Origin: Bradyrhizobium sediminis
GTDB taxonomy: Bacteria > Pseudomonadota > Alphaproteobacteria > Rhizobiales > Xanthobacteraceae
Direction of reading: 5' to 3'
Length of the DNA: 64,000 nt
Assembly (NCBI RefSeq): GCF_018736105.1
Contig: NZ_CP076135.1
Coordinates: 2,044,001-2,108,000, forward strand
The notes under the pieces were generated by a model. The model saw only the letters and a list, made by a program, of their open reading frames with translations. It was not told where the DNA came from and did no database searches. Positions 50,135-59,827 of this stretch are shown here, piece by piece. The translations under genes and the position numbers were made by a program. Numbering within the stretch: position 1 is the stretch's first letter; each line of letters begins with the position of its first letter.

Positions 50135-51127
50135 TCACGCCAGCATGTCCGCGATCTGCTCCGCCGCCAGCGCCGGCGCGATGCGGCCGTCGGCCACCTC
50201 CGCCTCGATCTTCCTCACCTTGCTGCGGATCGCCGGATCGGCGCGCAGCCGTGCCATCATCCGCTGTTCCAGCATCGACCACATCCACTTCACCTGCTGC
50301 TCCCGTCGCCGTTCGGCGAATTCGCCCGAGGCGTTCATCGCGGTGCGGTGCTCGAGGATCTTCCGCCACAAGATGTCGATGCCCGCGCCGGTCAACGCCG
50401 AATAGGTCTCCACCGGCGGTTGCCAGTGTTCCGAGCGCGGGCTGAGGATATGCAGTGCGCCGCGATATTCCGCCGCGGCAAGATTGGCGCGCTTGATGTT
50501 GTCGCCGTCGGCCTTGTTGATGGCAATCATGTCGGCGAGCTCAACCAGGCCCTTCTTGATGCCCTGCAACTCGTCGCCGGCGCCCGGCAGCATCAGCGCC
50601 AGGAAAAAGTCGGTCATGTCGCAGACCGCCGTCTCGGACTGGCCGATGCCGACGGTTTCCACCAGCACCACGTCGAAGCCCGCGGCCTCGCACAGCAGCA
50701 TTGCCTCGCGGGTCTTGGCCGCGACGCCGCCGAGCGTGCCGGCGGCAGGTGAAGGCCGGATATAGGCGCGATCGGAGGCCGACAGCCGCGCCATCCGGGT
50801 CTTGTCGCCGAGGATCGAGCCGCCGGTGCGCGCGGAAGAGGGGTCGACCGCGAGCACCGCGACCTTGTGGCCGCGTTCGATCAGGAACATGCCGAGCGCG
50901 TCGATGGTGGTGGATTTGCCGACCCCGGGCGAGCCTGTGATGCCGACCCGGATAGCCGTGCCGGTGTCGGGCAGCAGCGCCTGCACCAGGTCGCGGGCCG
51001 CTGCCTGATGATCGCCGCGCCGGCTTTCGACCAGTGTGATGGCGCGCGCCAGCGCCGCGCGGTGTCCCGAGCGCAGGTCTTTCGCCAATGCTTTGATATC
51101 GAGGGAGGCACGTTTCGGCAGGGTCAT
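50135..51127 (-). CDS. meaB: MeaB-type GTPase, chaperone of methylmalonyl-CoA mutase
   Basis: A 330-residue G3E P-loop GTPase of the ArgK/MeaB family. Motifs are Walker A GITGSPGVGKSTTIDALG, VLAVDPSSARTGGSILGDKT, Walker B-like DVVLVETVGIGQSE and the base-specifying NKAD. MeaB protects and reloads the B12 cofactor of methylmalonyl-CoA mutase, whose two subunits are encoded 4-8 kb away on the same strand. Start MTLPKRASLDIKALAKD is used; an in-frame ATG ten codons upstream is possible, and neither has a well-spaced ribosome site. The pyroglutamyl-peptidase gene follows after 1 bp. Confidence 0.9.
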   Translation of the reverse strand: MTLPKRASLDIKALAKDLRSGHRAALARAITLVESRRGDHQAAARDLVQALLPDTGTAIRVGITGSPGVGKSTTIDALGMFLIERGHKVAVLAVDPSSARTGGSILGDKTRMARLSASDRAYIRPSPAAGTLGGVAAKTREAMLLCEAAGFDVVLVETVGIGQSETAVCDMTDFFLALMLPGAGDELQGIKKGLVELADMIAINKADGDNIKRANLAAAEYRGALHILSPRSEHWQPPVETYSALTGAGIDILWRKILEHRTAMNASGEFAERRREQQVKWMWSMLEQRMMARLRADPAIRSKVRKIEAEVADGRIAPALAAEQIADMLA

Positions 51128-51178
51128 GCCTCCGTTTACAACGGCCGGGCGCGACATGCGAGAGGGCGCAGGGCTTGC

Positions 51179-52693
51179 TCAGAGGGTCGGCGCGGCGGGG
51201 GCGGGCGATTCGCGCTTCAACCGCCGCCACACCCAGACCAGCACCGGCCAGATCATCGCGCCGATCGCCATCGAGGCGAGGATCGCGGAAATCGGCCGCT
51301 CGAAGAACGGCAGGATGCTGCCGTCGGATTTGATCAGCGAGGTGACGAAGGCCTGCTCCACCATGGTGCCCATCACGATCCCGAGCACCATCGCCGCCAC
51401 CGGATAGCCGTTCGCCTCCATGACGTAGCCGATCACCCCGAAGGTCGCGACCGTCACCACCCCGAACATGTTGTTGCCAATGGCGAACGAGCCGACCGCG
51501 CAGCACAGCATGATGACCGGCATCACGCTGCAGCGCGGCGCGCGCAGCACGTAGCTTGCCAGCCGGATCATGACGATGCCGAGCGGAATCATCATGATGT
51601 TGGCGATGATGAACATCAGGTAGATCGCGTACATGCTCGACGCTTTCTCGGTGAACAGCGTCGGGCCGGGATTGAGCCCCTTCATGTAGAGCACGCCGAT
51701 CGCGATCGCCGCGATGGTGTCGCCGGGAATGCCGAACAACAGCGACGGCACCCAGCCCGAGGCGATGCTGGCATTGTTGCTGGCGCCGGCCTCGACCAGG
51801 CCCTCGACGTGGCCGGTGCCGAACTTCTCCGGCTCCTTCGAGAAGCGCTTGGACATCGCGTAGCTGACCCAGGCCGCCATGTCGGCGCCCGCGCCCGGCA
51901 GCACCCCGATGATGATGCCTATGATGTTCCCCCGCGTCATCTGCCATTGATACTTCTTGGTCAGCCTCCACTGGCCCGCCATGATGCTTCCGAACTTGCG
52001 TCGGGGGATCGGCGGCGGTTCCGGCGTGAGCATCGCACGCATCACTTGCGCTACGGCAAAGACGCCGACTAGCGCCGGGATCGGCTCGATGCCGCCGAAC
52101 AGGTCGGTGAAGCCAAACGTGAATCGCGGCACGCCGCCCGGGTTCTCGATCCCGACGCAGGAAACCAGGAGGCCGATGAACATGCCGGCGATGGCCTTCA
52201 CAGGGGAGGAGCGCGCCACCAGCGTCGCGCACATCAGGCCGAGCAGGGCCAGCCAGAAATATTCGAAGGTCGAGAACGACAGCGCGATTTCGGCGAGCGG
52301 CGGCGCGAGGATCATCAGCGAGAGCGTGCCCGCGATGCCGCCGACGGCGGAGAACCAGACGCCGGCGCCGAGCGCGAGTTCGGCCTCGCCCTTGCGGGTC
52401 ATGGCGTAGGCCTCGTCGGCATAGGCTGCGGAAGCCGGCGTGCCGGGGATGCGCAGCAGCGCGCCGGGAATGTCGCCGGAGAAGATCGCCATCGAGGACG
52501 CCGCCACGATGGTGGCGATCGCGGCGATCGGCGAGAGGTAGAAAGTGACCGGGACCAGCAGGGCGGTCGCCATGGTGGCGGACAGGCCGGGCAGCGATCC
52601 GATCACGAGCCCGTAGATCGATGCCGCCAGCATCGCGATGATGACTTCCCAGGTCGTAATCAGGCCGAACGCTTCAATCAGGGTGTTGAGCAT
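51179..52693 (-). CDS. tctA: TctA-type tripartite tricarboxylate transporter, large permease
   Basis: A 504-residue permease with about 12 membrane helices. The two family motifs are GSLPGLSATMATALLVPVTF near the N-terminus and GVLPGAGADMAAWVSYAMS in the middle, the latter with GASNNASIASGWVPSLLFGI. It imports carboxylates with TctB and the periplasmic binding protein TctC, whose genes precede it (TctB is 3 bp away). The three form a tctC-tctB-tctA operon. The substrate is unknown; citrate, terephthalate or related acids are typical. Confidence 0.93.
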   Translation of the reverse strand: MLNTLIEAFGLITTWEVIIAMLAASIYGLVIGSLPGLSATMATALLVPVTFYLSPIAAIATIVAASSMAIFSGDIPGALLRIPGTPASAAYADEAYAMTRKGEAELALGAGVWFSAVGGIAGTLSLMILAPPLAEIALSFSTFEYFWLALLGLMCATLVARSSPVKAIAGMFIGLLVSCVGIENPGGVPRFTFGFTDLFGGIEPIPALVGVFAVAQVMRAMLTPEPPPIPRRKFGSIMAGQWRLTKKYQWQMTRGNIIGIIIGVLPGAGADMAAWVSYAMSKRFSKEPEKFGTGHVEGLVEAGASNNASIASGWVPSLLFGIPGDTIAAIAIGVLYMKGLNPGPTLFTEKASSMYAIYLMFIIANIMMIPLGIVMIRLASYVLRAPRCSVMPVIMLCCAVGSFAIGNNMFGVVTVATFGVIGYVMEANGYPVAAMVLGIVMGTMVEQAFVTSLIKSDGSILPFFERPISAILASMAIGAMIWPVLVWVWRRLKRESPAPAAPTL

Positions 52694-52696
52694 GGA

Positions 52697-53182
52697 TCAC
52701 CACGGCATCGGCAGCAGCCCGATCGGGAGCGGCACGCGCAAGAGCTTGCTGAAAATCAGATGGATGCCGATCGGCGCCAGCACGGCGAGCGGCAGCGAAA
52801 GCTTCCACCGGGCGCCGAGCGCGGTTGCCGTGCCATAGACGATCAGCGCGGCCGTGATGATGAAGCCGAGGCGGTCGGCCACCGCCACGTAGAACAGCAG
52901 CAGCGCCGGCGGCAGCAGGGCGCGCAGTCCGTAGAGCTTGCCGGGCGGCGCCTTGACCTCGCCGCCCTCGATCGGAATGATCTCCTCTTCCTCTTCGAAG
53001 CTGTGGCCGATGCCGAATGCGATCGCGAGCCCGCAAAGTGCAAGCCCGCTCCCGATCACCAGCGGGAACACGTTGGGGCCGACCGGCTGGCCGGGCACCG
53101 GCGGCAGCAGCCAGCCGCCATAGGCGGCGGCTGCGCCGAGGCCAACGAGAAACAATCCCGTGACGCGATCGGGAAGACGCAT
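52697..53182 (-). CDS. tctB: TctB-type transporter, small permease
   Basis: A 161-residue four-helix membrane protein of the TctB family, with MRLPDRVTGLFLVGLGAAAA as the first helix, FPLVIGSGLALCGLAIAFGI as the second, and LRALLPPALLLFYVAVADRL and LGARWKLSLPLAVLAPIGIH later. An acidic cytosolic loop (EEEEEIIPIEGGEV) joins helices 2 and 3. It is the small subunit working with the TctA encoded 3 bp downstream. TctC is encoded 45 bp upstream. Confidence 0.88.
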   Translation of the reverse strand: MRLPDRVTGLFLVGLGAAAAYGGWLLPPVPGQPVGPNVFPLVIGSGLALCGLAIAFGIGHSFEEEEEIIPIEGGEVKAPPGKLYGLRALLPPALLLFYVAVADRLGFIITAALIVYGTATALGARWKLSLPLAVLAPIGIHLIFSKLLRVPLPIGLLPMPW

Positions 53183-53227
53183 GAATGATCCCCACGGATT
53201 TCCGAGGAAGTGAGCCGGCGGGACGGA

Positions 53228-54220
53228 TCAGGCCTTGGAGAGGCCGGCGGCCTTCATCGCCAGGCCCATCTGGGCGTCGCCCTTGTCCATGAAGGCTGCG
53301 AATTGGGCCGCATCGCCCCACACCGTTCCGAAGCCGCGATTGCTCATGAAGTCCTTGAACTCCTTGGAGTCGTAGACCTTCTTCAGCGACGCCGTGAGCT
53401 TGGCCGCGACATCTGCGGGCAGGCCCTTCGGACCCGCAATGCCGCGCCACGCGCCGGTCGAATAGTCGATGCCCATCGCCTCCTTCAGCGTCGGCACATT
53501 GGGGAATGCGGGGTTGCGCGCCGGCGCCATGATGGCGAGGCTGCGCGCCTTGCCGGCCTCGATGATCGCGCGCGCTTCCGGCACCGAGCAGGTGGTGAGG
53601 TCGAGACCACCCGCCGCGAGATCCTGCATCGCCGGCGCAGCGCCGTTCGACGGCACCCAGGCAACCTGATTGGCCGGAAGCCCCATGGCCTGCATCCAGC
53701 CGACCAGCGCGAGATGCCAGATGCCGCCCTGGCCGGTGCCGGAGGCTTTGAACTTGCCGACAGGTGCCGCCTTGATGGCGTCGGCGAGCTCCTTGACGGT
53801 CTTGTAGGGCGATGTCGAGCCGACCTGGATGCCGGGCGGGTCTTCGTTCATCAGCGCCAGCGGGGTGTAGCTCTTCGGCGCCAGTTCGGTGAGCCCCTGC
53901 CAGTGCATCATCGAGATTTCCACCGTCAGCATGCCGATGGTGTAGCCGTCGGGCTGTGCGGTGGCGATCGCCGAATGGCCGACCACGCCGGAGCCACCGG
54001 TGCGGTTGACCACGTTGAACGGCTGTCCGAGGTCCTTTTCCAACAGCGCCGCAACGATACGCGCGGTCGCATCGGTGCCGCCGCCCGCACCCCACGGCAC
54101 GATCACGGTCACCGGGCGCGCCGGATAGGCTTGCGCCAGAGCTGGCTTGAAACCGAAAGCTGCTGTTGCCGCGGCAGCGGCGGATGAAGCTGCAAAGGCG
54201 CGGCGCGTGATTTTGGGCAT
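53228..54220 (-). CDS. tctC: TctC/Bug-type periplasmic substrate-binding protein
   Basis: A 330-residue solute-binding protein. The signal region MPKITRRAFAASSAAAAATA has a twin-arginine-like pair and ends about PALAQAYP. The mature protein starts ARPVTVIVPWGAGGGTDATA, the Bug-family signature, and continues with VVNRTGGSGVVGHSAIATAQ PDGYTIG. Bug proteins bind carboxylates in a deep cleft, with main-chain contacts near the GGGTD turn. First gene of the tctCBA operon, so it sets the substrate specificity. Confidence 0.92.
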   Translation of the reverse strand: MPKITRRAFAASSAAAAATAAFGFKPALAQAYPARPVTVIVPWGAGGGTDATARIVAALLEKDLGQPFNVVNRTGGSGVVGHSAIATAQPDGYTIGMLTVEISMMHWQGLTELAPKSYTPLALMNEDPPGIQVGSTSPYKTVKELADAIKAAPVGKFKASGTGQGGIWHLALVGWMQAMGLPANQVAWVPSNGAAPAMQDLAAGGLDLTTCSVPEARAIIEAGKARSLAIMAPARNPAFPNVPTLKEAMGIDYSTGAWRGIAGPKGLPADVAAKLTASLKKVYDSKEFKDFMSNRGFGTVWGDAAQFAAFMDKGDAQMGLAMKAAGLSKA

Positions 54221-54359
54221 GTGTCTCTCCCCACGGCGCCGGTGAATCCCGGCGCTCTTATGATGCGGGCATTCTAGGCAGCTTTGCGCCGCGGTCGCAA
54301 GACGTCAGCCTTGATGCGGACGCGGACCGCCTTGCCGATATCGCGCGGGCTGCGACCGG

Positions 54360-55154
54360 TCAGCGCTGGCCGTCATCGTCGCCCTTGGGCCGGGCACCGC
54401 CGAAGATCGCGTTGCCCTCCGGCGACAAATAGGACTTCAGGTCTTCCCATGGCACGAAGGCGACATACTCGCCTTCGGCATAGGGGCCGACCGCATAGGG
54501 CGGATAATGAAAGGTGAGGCCGGAACTCTTGCCGGATACGGTCGACGGCGCCAGCGTCACCGCGCCGATCTTGAGCAGCTTCGGCGCGAGGTCCTTGTAC
54601 CATTCGGCGGTGGCGGTATCGCCGGCGTCGCGCTTCTTCTTTTCGGCATTCAGTGAAGCGATCACGTCCTTGAGCATCGCCTTCATGGTCGGGCCGTTAT
54701 CGGCGGTCTCGGTGAAGAACGGCCGGATGCTGATGCGCTTCTTCGCGGTGGAGTCCCACAGGATGGTGTTGACGTCCGAATTGGGATGCGCGCCGCGGGT
54801 ATCCATGTAGTCGAACCTGACGATGCTGACATAGTGCCCGCCGACCACGGAGCGCACGGAATATTTGCGTTCGAAGGTCCAGCCGCCGTCGCGAAACAGT
54901 TGCGGCTCCTGCTTGCGCGAGGCGGCGGCCTCCGCGGCGTTCTTCTCGATCCACTTCCTGCCTTCGGCCAGACAATCCGCCGCCAGCGCGGGATCGGCCT
55001 TCATCTGGTCGTCGAGCAGCACGGTGGCCTCGACCGCTTTGGTCTTGATCGAGGCGTCGGGGTTGGGCTCGGCGGCGCGGGCTGCAGCGAGCGAAGCCAG
55101 GCATGCGACCGCGAGGCCGATCCTGCGGGCAAACGTGAAGGCAGCAGCGCGCAA
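54360..55154 (-). CDS. DUF3298/DUF4163 (RsiV-like) secreted protein
   Basis: A 264-residue secreted protein. A TTG start is used because AGAGGA lies six bases before it and it opens a signal peptide (ARRIGLAVACLASLAAARAA). The mature protein resembles PdaC/RsiV-type proteins: an N-terminal DUF4163-like part (residues about 85-130, with FERKYSVRSVVGGHYVSIVR and DTRGAHPNSDVNTILWD) and a DUF3298 part with ISIRPFFTET and a late FHYPPYAVGPYAEGEYVAFV. Family members bind lysozyme or deacetylate glycans. No catalytic residues are clear. It lies between the tct genes and the mutase genes. Confidence 0.82.
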   Translation of the reverse strand: MRAAAFTFARRIGLAVACLASLAAARAAEPNPDASIKTKAVEATVLLDDQMKADPALAADCLAEGRKWIEKNAAEAAASRKQEPQLFRDGGWTFERKYSVRSVVGGHYVSIVRFDYMDTRGAHPNSDVNTILWDSTAKKRISIRPFFTETADNGPTMKAMLKDVIASLNAEKKKRDAGDTATAEWYKDLAPKLLKIGAVTLAPSTVSGKSSGLTFHYPPYAVGPYAEGEYVAFVPWEDLKSYLSPEGNAIFGGARPKGDDDGQR

Positions 55155-55190
55155 GGGAAGTCCTCTGAGAGAAAGTATGGCCGGCGGAAG

Positions 55191-57347
55191 TTACTCCGCC
55201 GCCTCGCTATGCCCGAGCCGTGCGTTGAGCTTGTGGATCAGCTCTTCGGCGGCATCCGCGATCACGGTGCCGGGCGGGAAGATCGCCTCGGCGCCGGCCT
55301 TGTACAGCGCGTCGTAATCCTGCGGCGGCACCACGCCGCCGACGATGATCATGATGTCCTCGCGGCCCTGTTTCTTCAGCGCGGCTTTCAGTTCCGGCAC
55401 CGCGGTGAGGTGGGCGGCCGCCAGCGACGACACGCCGAGAATGTGCACGTCGTTCTCGACCGCCTGCCGCGCCGCCTCTTCGGCGGTGGCGAACAAGGGT
55501 CCGATATCGACGTCGAAGCCGACGTCGGCGAACGCCGACGCAATCACCTTCTGGCCGCGGTCATGGCCGTCCTGGCCGATCTTGGCGACCAGGATGCGCG
55601 GCCGGCGGCCCTCCGCATCCTCGAACGCATCGATCAGCGCCTGCACTTTTTCGACCCGGTTGGACATGGTGGACGCCTCTCGCTTGTAGACGCCGGTGAT
55701 GGATTTGATCTCGGCGCGATGGCGTCCGAACACCTTCTCCATCGCATCGGAAATCTCGCCGACGGTGGCTTTTGCGCGCGCGGCATCGATCGCCAGTGCC
55801 AGCAGGTTGCCGTTGCCTTCGCCGGCACTGCGGGTCAGCGCCGCCAGCGCCTCGTCGACCTCTTTCTGGCTGCGTTCGGATCGCAGCCGCGCCAGCTTGT
55901 CGATCTGCAGGCGCCGCACGGTGGAGTTTTCCACCTTCAGCACGTCGATCGCCGCCTCTTCGACCGGCTTGTACTTGTTGACGCCGATCACCGCCTGCTT
56001 GCCGGCGTCGATCCGCGCCTGCGTCTTGGCGGAGGCTTCCTCGATCCGCAGCTTGGGAACGCCGGCCTCGATCGCCTTCGCCATGCCACCGAGCGCCTCG
56101 ACCTCCTGGATGTGCCCCCAGGCCTTCGCCGCGAGATCGCGGGTCAGCCGTTCGACATAATAGGAGCCGCCCCAGGGGTCGATGATGCGGTTGGTGCCGC
56201 TTTCCTGCTGCAGGAACAATTGCGTGTTGCGCGCGATGCGCGCGGAGAAATCGGTCGGCAGCGCCAGCGCCTCGTCGAGCGCGTTGGTGTGCAGCGACTG
56301 GGTATGGCCTTGCGTCGCCGCCATCGCCTCGATGGTGGTGCGCATCACGTTGTTGTAGACGTCCTGCGCGGTCAGCGACCAGCCCGAGGTCTGGCAATGC
56401 GTGCGCAGCGACAGCGAGCGCGGGTCCTTCGGATTGAACTGCGTCAGCAGCTTGGCCCACAGCAGCCTTGCCGCGCGCATTTTTGCCACCTCCATGAAGA
56501 AGTTCATGCCGATGGCCCAGAAGAATGACAGCCTTGGTGCGAAGCGGTCGACGTCGAGGCCGGCGGCAAGCCCGGCGCGGAGATATTCGACGCCGTCGGC
56601 CAGCGTGTAGGCGAGTTCGAGGTCCTGCGTCGCGCCGGCTTCCTGCATGTGATAGCCGGAAATCGAGATCGAATTGTATTTCGGCATCTTCTGCGAGGTG
56701 TAGGCAAAGATGTCGGAAATGATCCGCATCGAAGGCGCCGGCGGATAGATATAGGTGTTGCGCACCATGAACTCTTTCAGAATGTCGTTCTGAATGGTGC
56801 CCGAGAGCTTCTCCGGCGGCACGCCCTGTTCCTCGGCTGCCGCCACGAACAGCGCCAGGATCGGCAGCACCGCGCCGTTCATGGTCATCGACACGCTCAT
56901 CTGGTCGAGCGGAATGCCTGAGAACAGCGTGCGCATGTCGTAGATCGAATCGATCGCGACGCCGGCCATGCCGACATCGCCCGACACCCGCGGATGATCG
57001 GAATCGTAGCCGCGGTGGGTGGCGAGATCGAAGGCGACCGAGAGGCCCTTTTGCCCGGCGGCGAGGTTGCGGCGGTAGAACGCGTTGGAATCTTCCGCCG
57101 TGGAGAAGCCGGCATACTGCCTGACGGTCCAGGGCTGGTTGACATACATCGTGGGGTAGGGGCCGCGCAGATAGGGCGCGATGCCGGGCCAGGTCTCGAG
57201 GAAATCGATGCCTTCGAGATCGGCCTCGCCATAGCCCGGCTTTACCAGGATGCCTTCGGGCGTCAGCCACGGTTCGGCGCCGCCGGCAGGCTGTGCAGGG
57301 GCGGTTTTCTCAAAAGCGATATTCGCAAAGTTCGGTATGCGGCTCAT
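55191..57347 (-). CDS. mcmA: Methylmalonyl-CoA mutase, large (B12-binding) subunit
   Basis: A 718-residue mutase of standard length. The N-terminal barrel has [20 protein letters not shown], with the substrate-contacting Tyr, and the active-site His in [12 protein letters not shown]. The C-terminal B12 domain has the D-x-H-x-x-G motif in [14 protein letters not shown], where His replaces the lower ligand of cobalamin, and closes with [19 protein letters not shown]. It interconverts methylmalonyl-CoA and succinyl-CoA. This chain alone has everything needed for catalysis. A second, inactive subunit is encoded upstream. Confidence 0.95.
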   Translation of the reverse strand: MSRIPNFANIAFEKTAPAQPAGGAEPWLTPEGILVKPGYGEADLEGIDFLETWPGIAPYLRGPYPTMYVNQPWTVRQYAGFSTAEDSNAFYRRNLAAGQKGLSVAFDLATHRGYDSDHPRVSGDVGMAGVAIDSIYDMRTLFSGIPLDQMSVSMTMNGAVLPILALFVAAAEEQGVPPEKLSGTIQNDILKEFMVRNTYIYPPAPSMRIISDIFAYTSQKMPKYNSISISGYHMQEAGATQDLELAYTLADGVEYLRAGLAAGLDVDRFAPRLSFFWAIGMNFFMEVAKMRAARLLWAKLLTQFNPKDPRSLSLRTHCQTSGWSLTAQDVYNNVMRTTIEAMAATQGHTQSLHTNALDEALALPTDFSARIARNTQLFLQQESGTNRIIDPWGGSYYVERLTRDLAAKAWGHIQEVEALGGMAKAIEAGVPKLRIEEASAKTQARIDAGKQAVIGVNKYKPVEEAAIDVLKVENSTVRRLQIDKLARLRSERSQKEVDEALAALTRSAGEGNGNLLALAIDAARAKATVGEISDAMEKVFGRHRAEIKSITGVYKREASTMSNRVEKVQALIDAFEDAEGRRPRILVAKIGQDGHDRGQKVIASAFADVGFDVDIGPLFATAEEAARQAVENDVHILGVSSLAAAHLTAVPELKAALKKQGREDIMIIVGGVVPPQDYDALYKAGAEAIFPPGTVIADAAEELIHKLNARLGHSEAAE

Positions 57348-57389
57348 GGGCTTCCATTATAGCACAGGCGACCGCAGGGGGCGCCACTG

Positions 57390-57854
57390 TCAATCGTGGT
57401 CCGGATGCTGGTAGCTGACGATGCCATGTAGCTTCTCCGCACCGTAGTTCTGCAGCGTGGTCTGGCTCGGCAGGTTGGCGATGCCCACCACCCAGCCGAG
57501 CCGGGATTCGGTTCCGAACTGCTGGGTCGGGATCACCATGTCCGGGCGATCGAACGTTCCGGTCATGATCTCGATTTGGGGACCGTCGATGCGGCGAAAG
57601 CTCAGCGGCGTGCCGCAATCGCGGCAGAAGTCGCGCTCGGCGATGGAGGAGGAGCGGAACGCGGCGGGCTTGCCGCGGGTCCAGGCGAAATCGGCGTGAT
57701 CGATGTCGGCGAATGAGGCGAACGGCGCGCCCGACGCTTTCTGGCACATCCGGCAATGACAGATGCTGATCCTCTTCGGCGGCGCCGACAGCGCAAAGCG
57801 GATTGCGCCGCATTGGCAGCCGCCGGTCAGAACGGTTTTCGCGGCCGAAGTCAT
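57390..57854 (-). CDS. GFA-family (glutathione-dependent formaldehyde-activating-like) protein
   Basis: A 154-residue zinc protein of the GFA/CENP-V family. Start MTSAAKTVLTGGCQCGAIRF overlaps the mutase small-subunit stop by ATGA. Zinc ligands are readable in GGCQCGAIRF, ISICHCRMCQKASGAPFASF and ERDFCRDCGTPLSFRR. The Gfa of Paracoccus speeds the reaction of formaldehyde with glutathione; most relatives are uncharacterised, so the substrate here is open. It lies between the two methylmalonyl-CoA mutase genes, 42 bp before the large subunit, and is co-transcribed with them. Confidence 0.88.
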   Translation of the reverse strand: MTSAAKTVLTGGCQCGAIRFALSAPPKRISICHCRMCQKASGAPFASFADIDHADFAWTRGKPAAFRSSSIAERDFCRDCGTPLSFRRIDGPQIEIMTGTFDRPDMVIPTQQFGTESRLGWVVGIANLPSQTTLQNYGAEKLHGIVSYQHPDHD

Positions 57855-59722
57855 GCTCGCTCCGTCAGTTGCCAGGCCTGCTGCAGCGCCGCCAGCGCGT
57901 CGCCGCCGGCGAAAATGAATTCGCTGACGCCCGCGCCGCGGAACACGGCTTCCTGGTCGCCGGGGCGGCCTGCCAGATAGATATGCTTTGCACCGGCTGC
58001 TTGAAGGGCCGTTGCAGCGCCGGTTGCCTGCGCGGCACAGACCTTGTCGGACGAGCACAGGCACACCAGGTCAGCGCCCGATGCCTTGAACGCCTTGGCC
58101 AACGCCGCCGGATCGGTGAACCCTTCGGTATCGACCGCCTCGATGCCGCCGGTCTCGAAGAAGCTCTTGGCAAAAGTGGCGCGCGCGGTGAAGTCGGCGG
58201 GCGTGCCGAGATTGGCCAGGAACACCTTCGGCCGCGCACCGGAATTCTTCAGGAGCTGATCCGAGCGGTCCCGCAGGCGTTCGAAGGGGGCGGCAAGCCG
58301 CATCGGCGACAGCGGATCGAATTTGAGTTTCTCTTCGCCAAAGGGCGCGAGCGCAACTGGCCTGGCATCGAGCACCGCGACCTGCGCCTCATGCAGGTTC
58401 GGAAATTCGGTGGCGCCGGTCAGCACTTCCTTGCGCCTGGCAATGTTGGCCTCGCGCGCCGTCCGCGTCGCCGCGACCTTGCGCTGGATCAGGTTTTGTT
58501 CGAGGGCAGCGAACACGCCGCCGGCCTTCTCGATCTCCTGGAACAGCGACCACGCCGCTTCGCAAAGCTCGCGCGTCAGGGTTTCAATGCCGCCGGAGCC
58601 GGCGGCGGGATCGGACACCCTGGCGAGATTGGATTCCTCCAGCAGTACGAGCTGGGTGTTGCGCGCCACGCGGCGCGCGAACCGATCGGGCAATCCCAGC
58701 GCCAGCGTATGCGGCAGCACATTGATGCTGTTGGCGCCGCCGAGCCCCGCCGAGAACGTCGCCATCGTCGCGCGCAGCATGTTCACGTAAGCATCGCGCT
58801 GGGTCAGCATCCGCCATGCGGTGTCGGCGGCAACGAACAGCGGTTTTGGCGTGAGGCCGCAGGCTTTTTCGATCCGCGCCCACAGCAGACGCAGCGCACG
58901 GAACTTTGCCAATGTCAGGAACTGATCGGCATCGGCGGCAAGCCGCGCATAGACCATGGCTTGCGCATCCTCGAGCGCAATGCCGGCGCTCTCGATGGCG
59001 CGCAGATAGGCGACGCCGGCCGCCAGCACGAAGGCCAGCTCCTGCACTTCCGATCCGCCGGCGTCATGGATCACCCGGCCGTCGGCCGCAGCGAACGGAC
59101 CCTTGAATTCCATGGCGGCGAAGCCTTTGATCGCGCCGGTGAGCGCAGACACGATCTCGGGCCAGGTATCGGGGCTGGATCCCCAGACCGCGCATCCGCC
59201 GATCGGGTCGAGCCCGAACCGGATATCGCAGGCGGCGGGATTGAGGCCCTTGCGCTTGATATATTCCGCGACATGGATCGCGGCCGTCCGCGACTGCGGG
59301 CCGATCTGCAGCTCGATCGAAATGCCGGCGTCGATGAACACGCCGTCGAGAACCTTCTCGACTGCTTCCGCCGAGGGATCGAGCCCGAAACCATGGGCGC
59401 CATTGGCGCCCGCGAATACCAGGGCCAGCCCATTGGCGCCGTTCTCAAGGTCGTGCAGCGCCTGCGCGTTGGCGCTTCCCGCATCGGGATGGTCGATCCG
59501 CTGCATGATCTGCCATGGCGCGGCCGCGGGCCGCCCTGCGATCGGCGCGGCGCCGCGCGCGCGCTGATAGATCGGCTCGATCTTCAGGCCATCCGAGGTC
59601 TTGCCGACCAGTCTCTCGAACGGCGCGCCTTTCAGCACGCCATCGACCAGCTTGCGCCAGTCGTCATAGCTCGCCGGCGCGAAATCCGCCGCCAGCCGCA
59701 GGTCGTCAGTTACAGATGTCAT
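57851..59722 (-). CDS. mutA: Methylmalonyl-CoA mutase, small (non-catalytic) subunit
   Basis: A 623-residue mutase homologue. Start MTSVTDDLRLAADFAPASYD is chosen because AGGGAG lies 9-10 bases upstream. The barrel is present (DWRKLVDGVLKGAPFERLVG, IHDAGGSEVQELAFVLAAGV, LPHTLALGLPDRFARRVARN). The C-terminal B12-like domain lacks the D-x-H-x-x-G motif (ANLGTPADFTARATFA instead), so this chain cannot bind cobalamin. It matches the small subunit of heterodimeric mutases such as that of Propionibacterium. It pairs with the large subunit encoded downstream past a GFA gene. Confidence 0.9.
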   Translation of the reverse strand: MTSVTDDLRLAADFAPASYDDWRKLVDGVLKGAPFERLVGKTSDGLKIEPIYQRARGAAPIAGRPAAAPWQIMQRIDHPDAGSANAQALHDLENGANGLALVFAGANGAHGFGLDPSAEAVEKVLDGVFIDAGISIELQIGPQSRTAAIHVAEYIKRKGLNPAACDIRFGLDPIGGCAVWGSSPDTWPEIVSALTGAIKGFAAMEFKGPFAAADGRVIHDAGGSEVQELAFVLAAGVAYLRAIESAGIALEDAQAMVYARLAADADQFLTLAKFRALRLLWARIEKACGLTPKPLFVAADTAWRMLTQRDAYVNMLRATMATFSAGLGGANSINVLPHTLALGLPDRFARRVARNTQLVLLEESNLARVSDPAAGSGGIETLTRELCEAAWSLFQEIEKAGGVFAALEQNLIQRKVAATRTAREANIARRKEVLTGATEFPNLHEAQVAVLDARPVALAPFGEEKLKFDPLSPMRLAAPFERLRDRSDQLLKNSGARPKVFLANLGTPADFTARATFAKSFFETGGIEAVDTEGFTDPAALAKAFKASGADLVCLCSSDKVCAAQATGAATALQAAGAKHIYLAGRPGDQEAVFRGAGVSEFIFAGGDALAALQQAWQLTERA

Positions 59723-59827
59723 CCGGCAGGTCGCTCCCTGGGGCCGTTCTGTTGTTTGGCCGGAAATTGCCACGTGGCGGCCGCCAAGCCAAACGGTTGT
59801 TTTCGGGGTTTAGGCAGCGGATTCCGG

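Noticed and set aside
54786..56528. A 580-codon plus-strand frame opposite the methylmalonyl-CoA mutase gene
   Set aside because: The mutase on the minus strand has all family motifs; this frame is its shadow.
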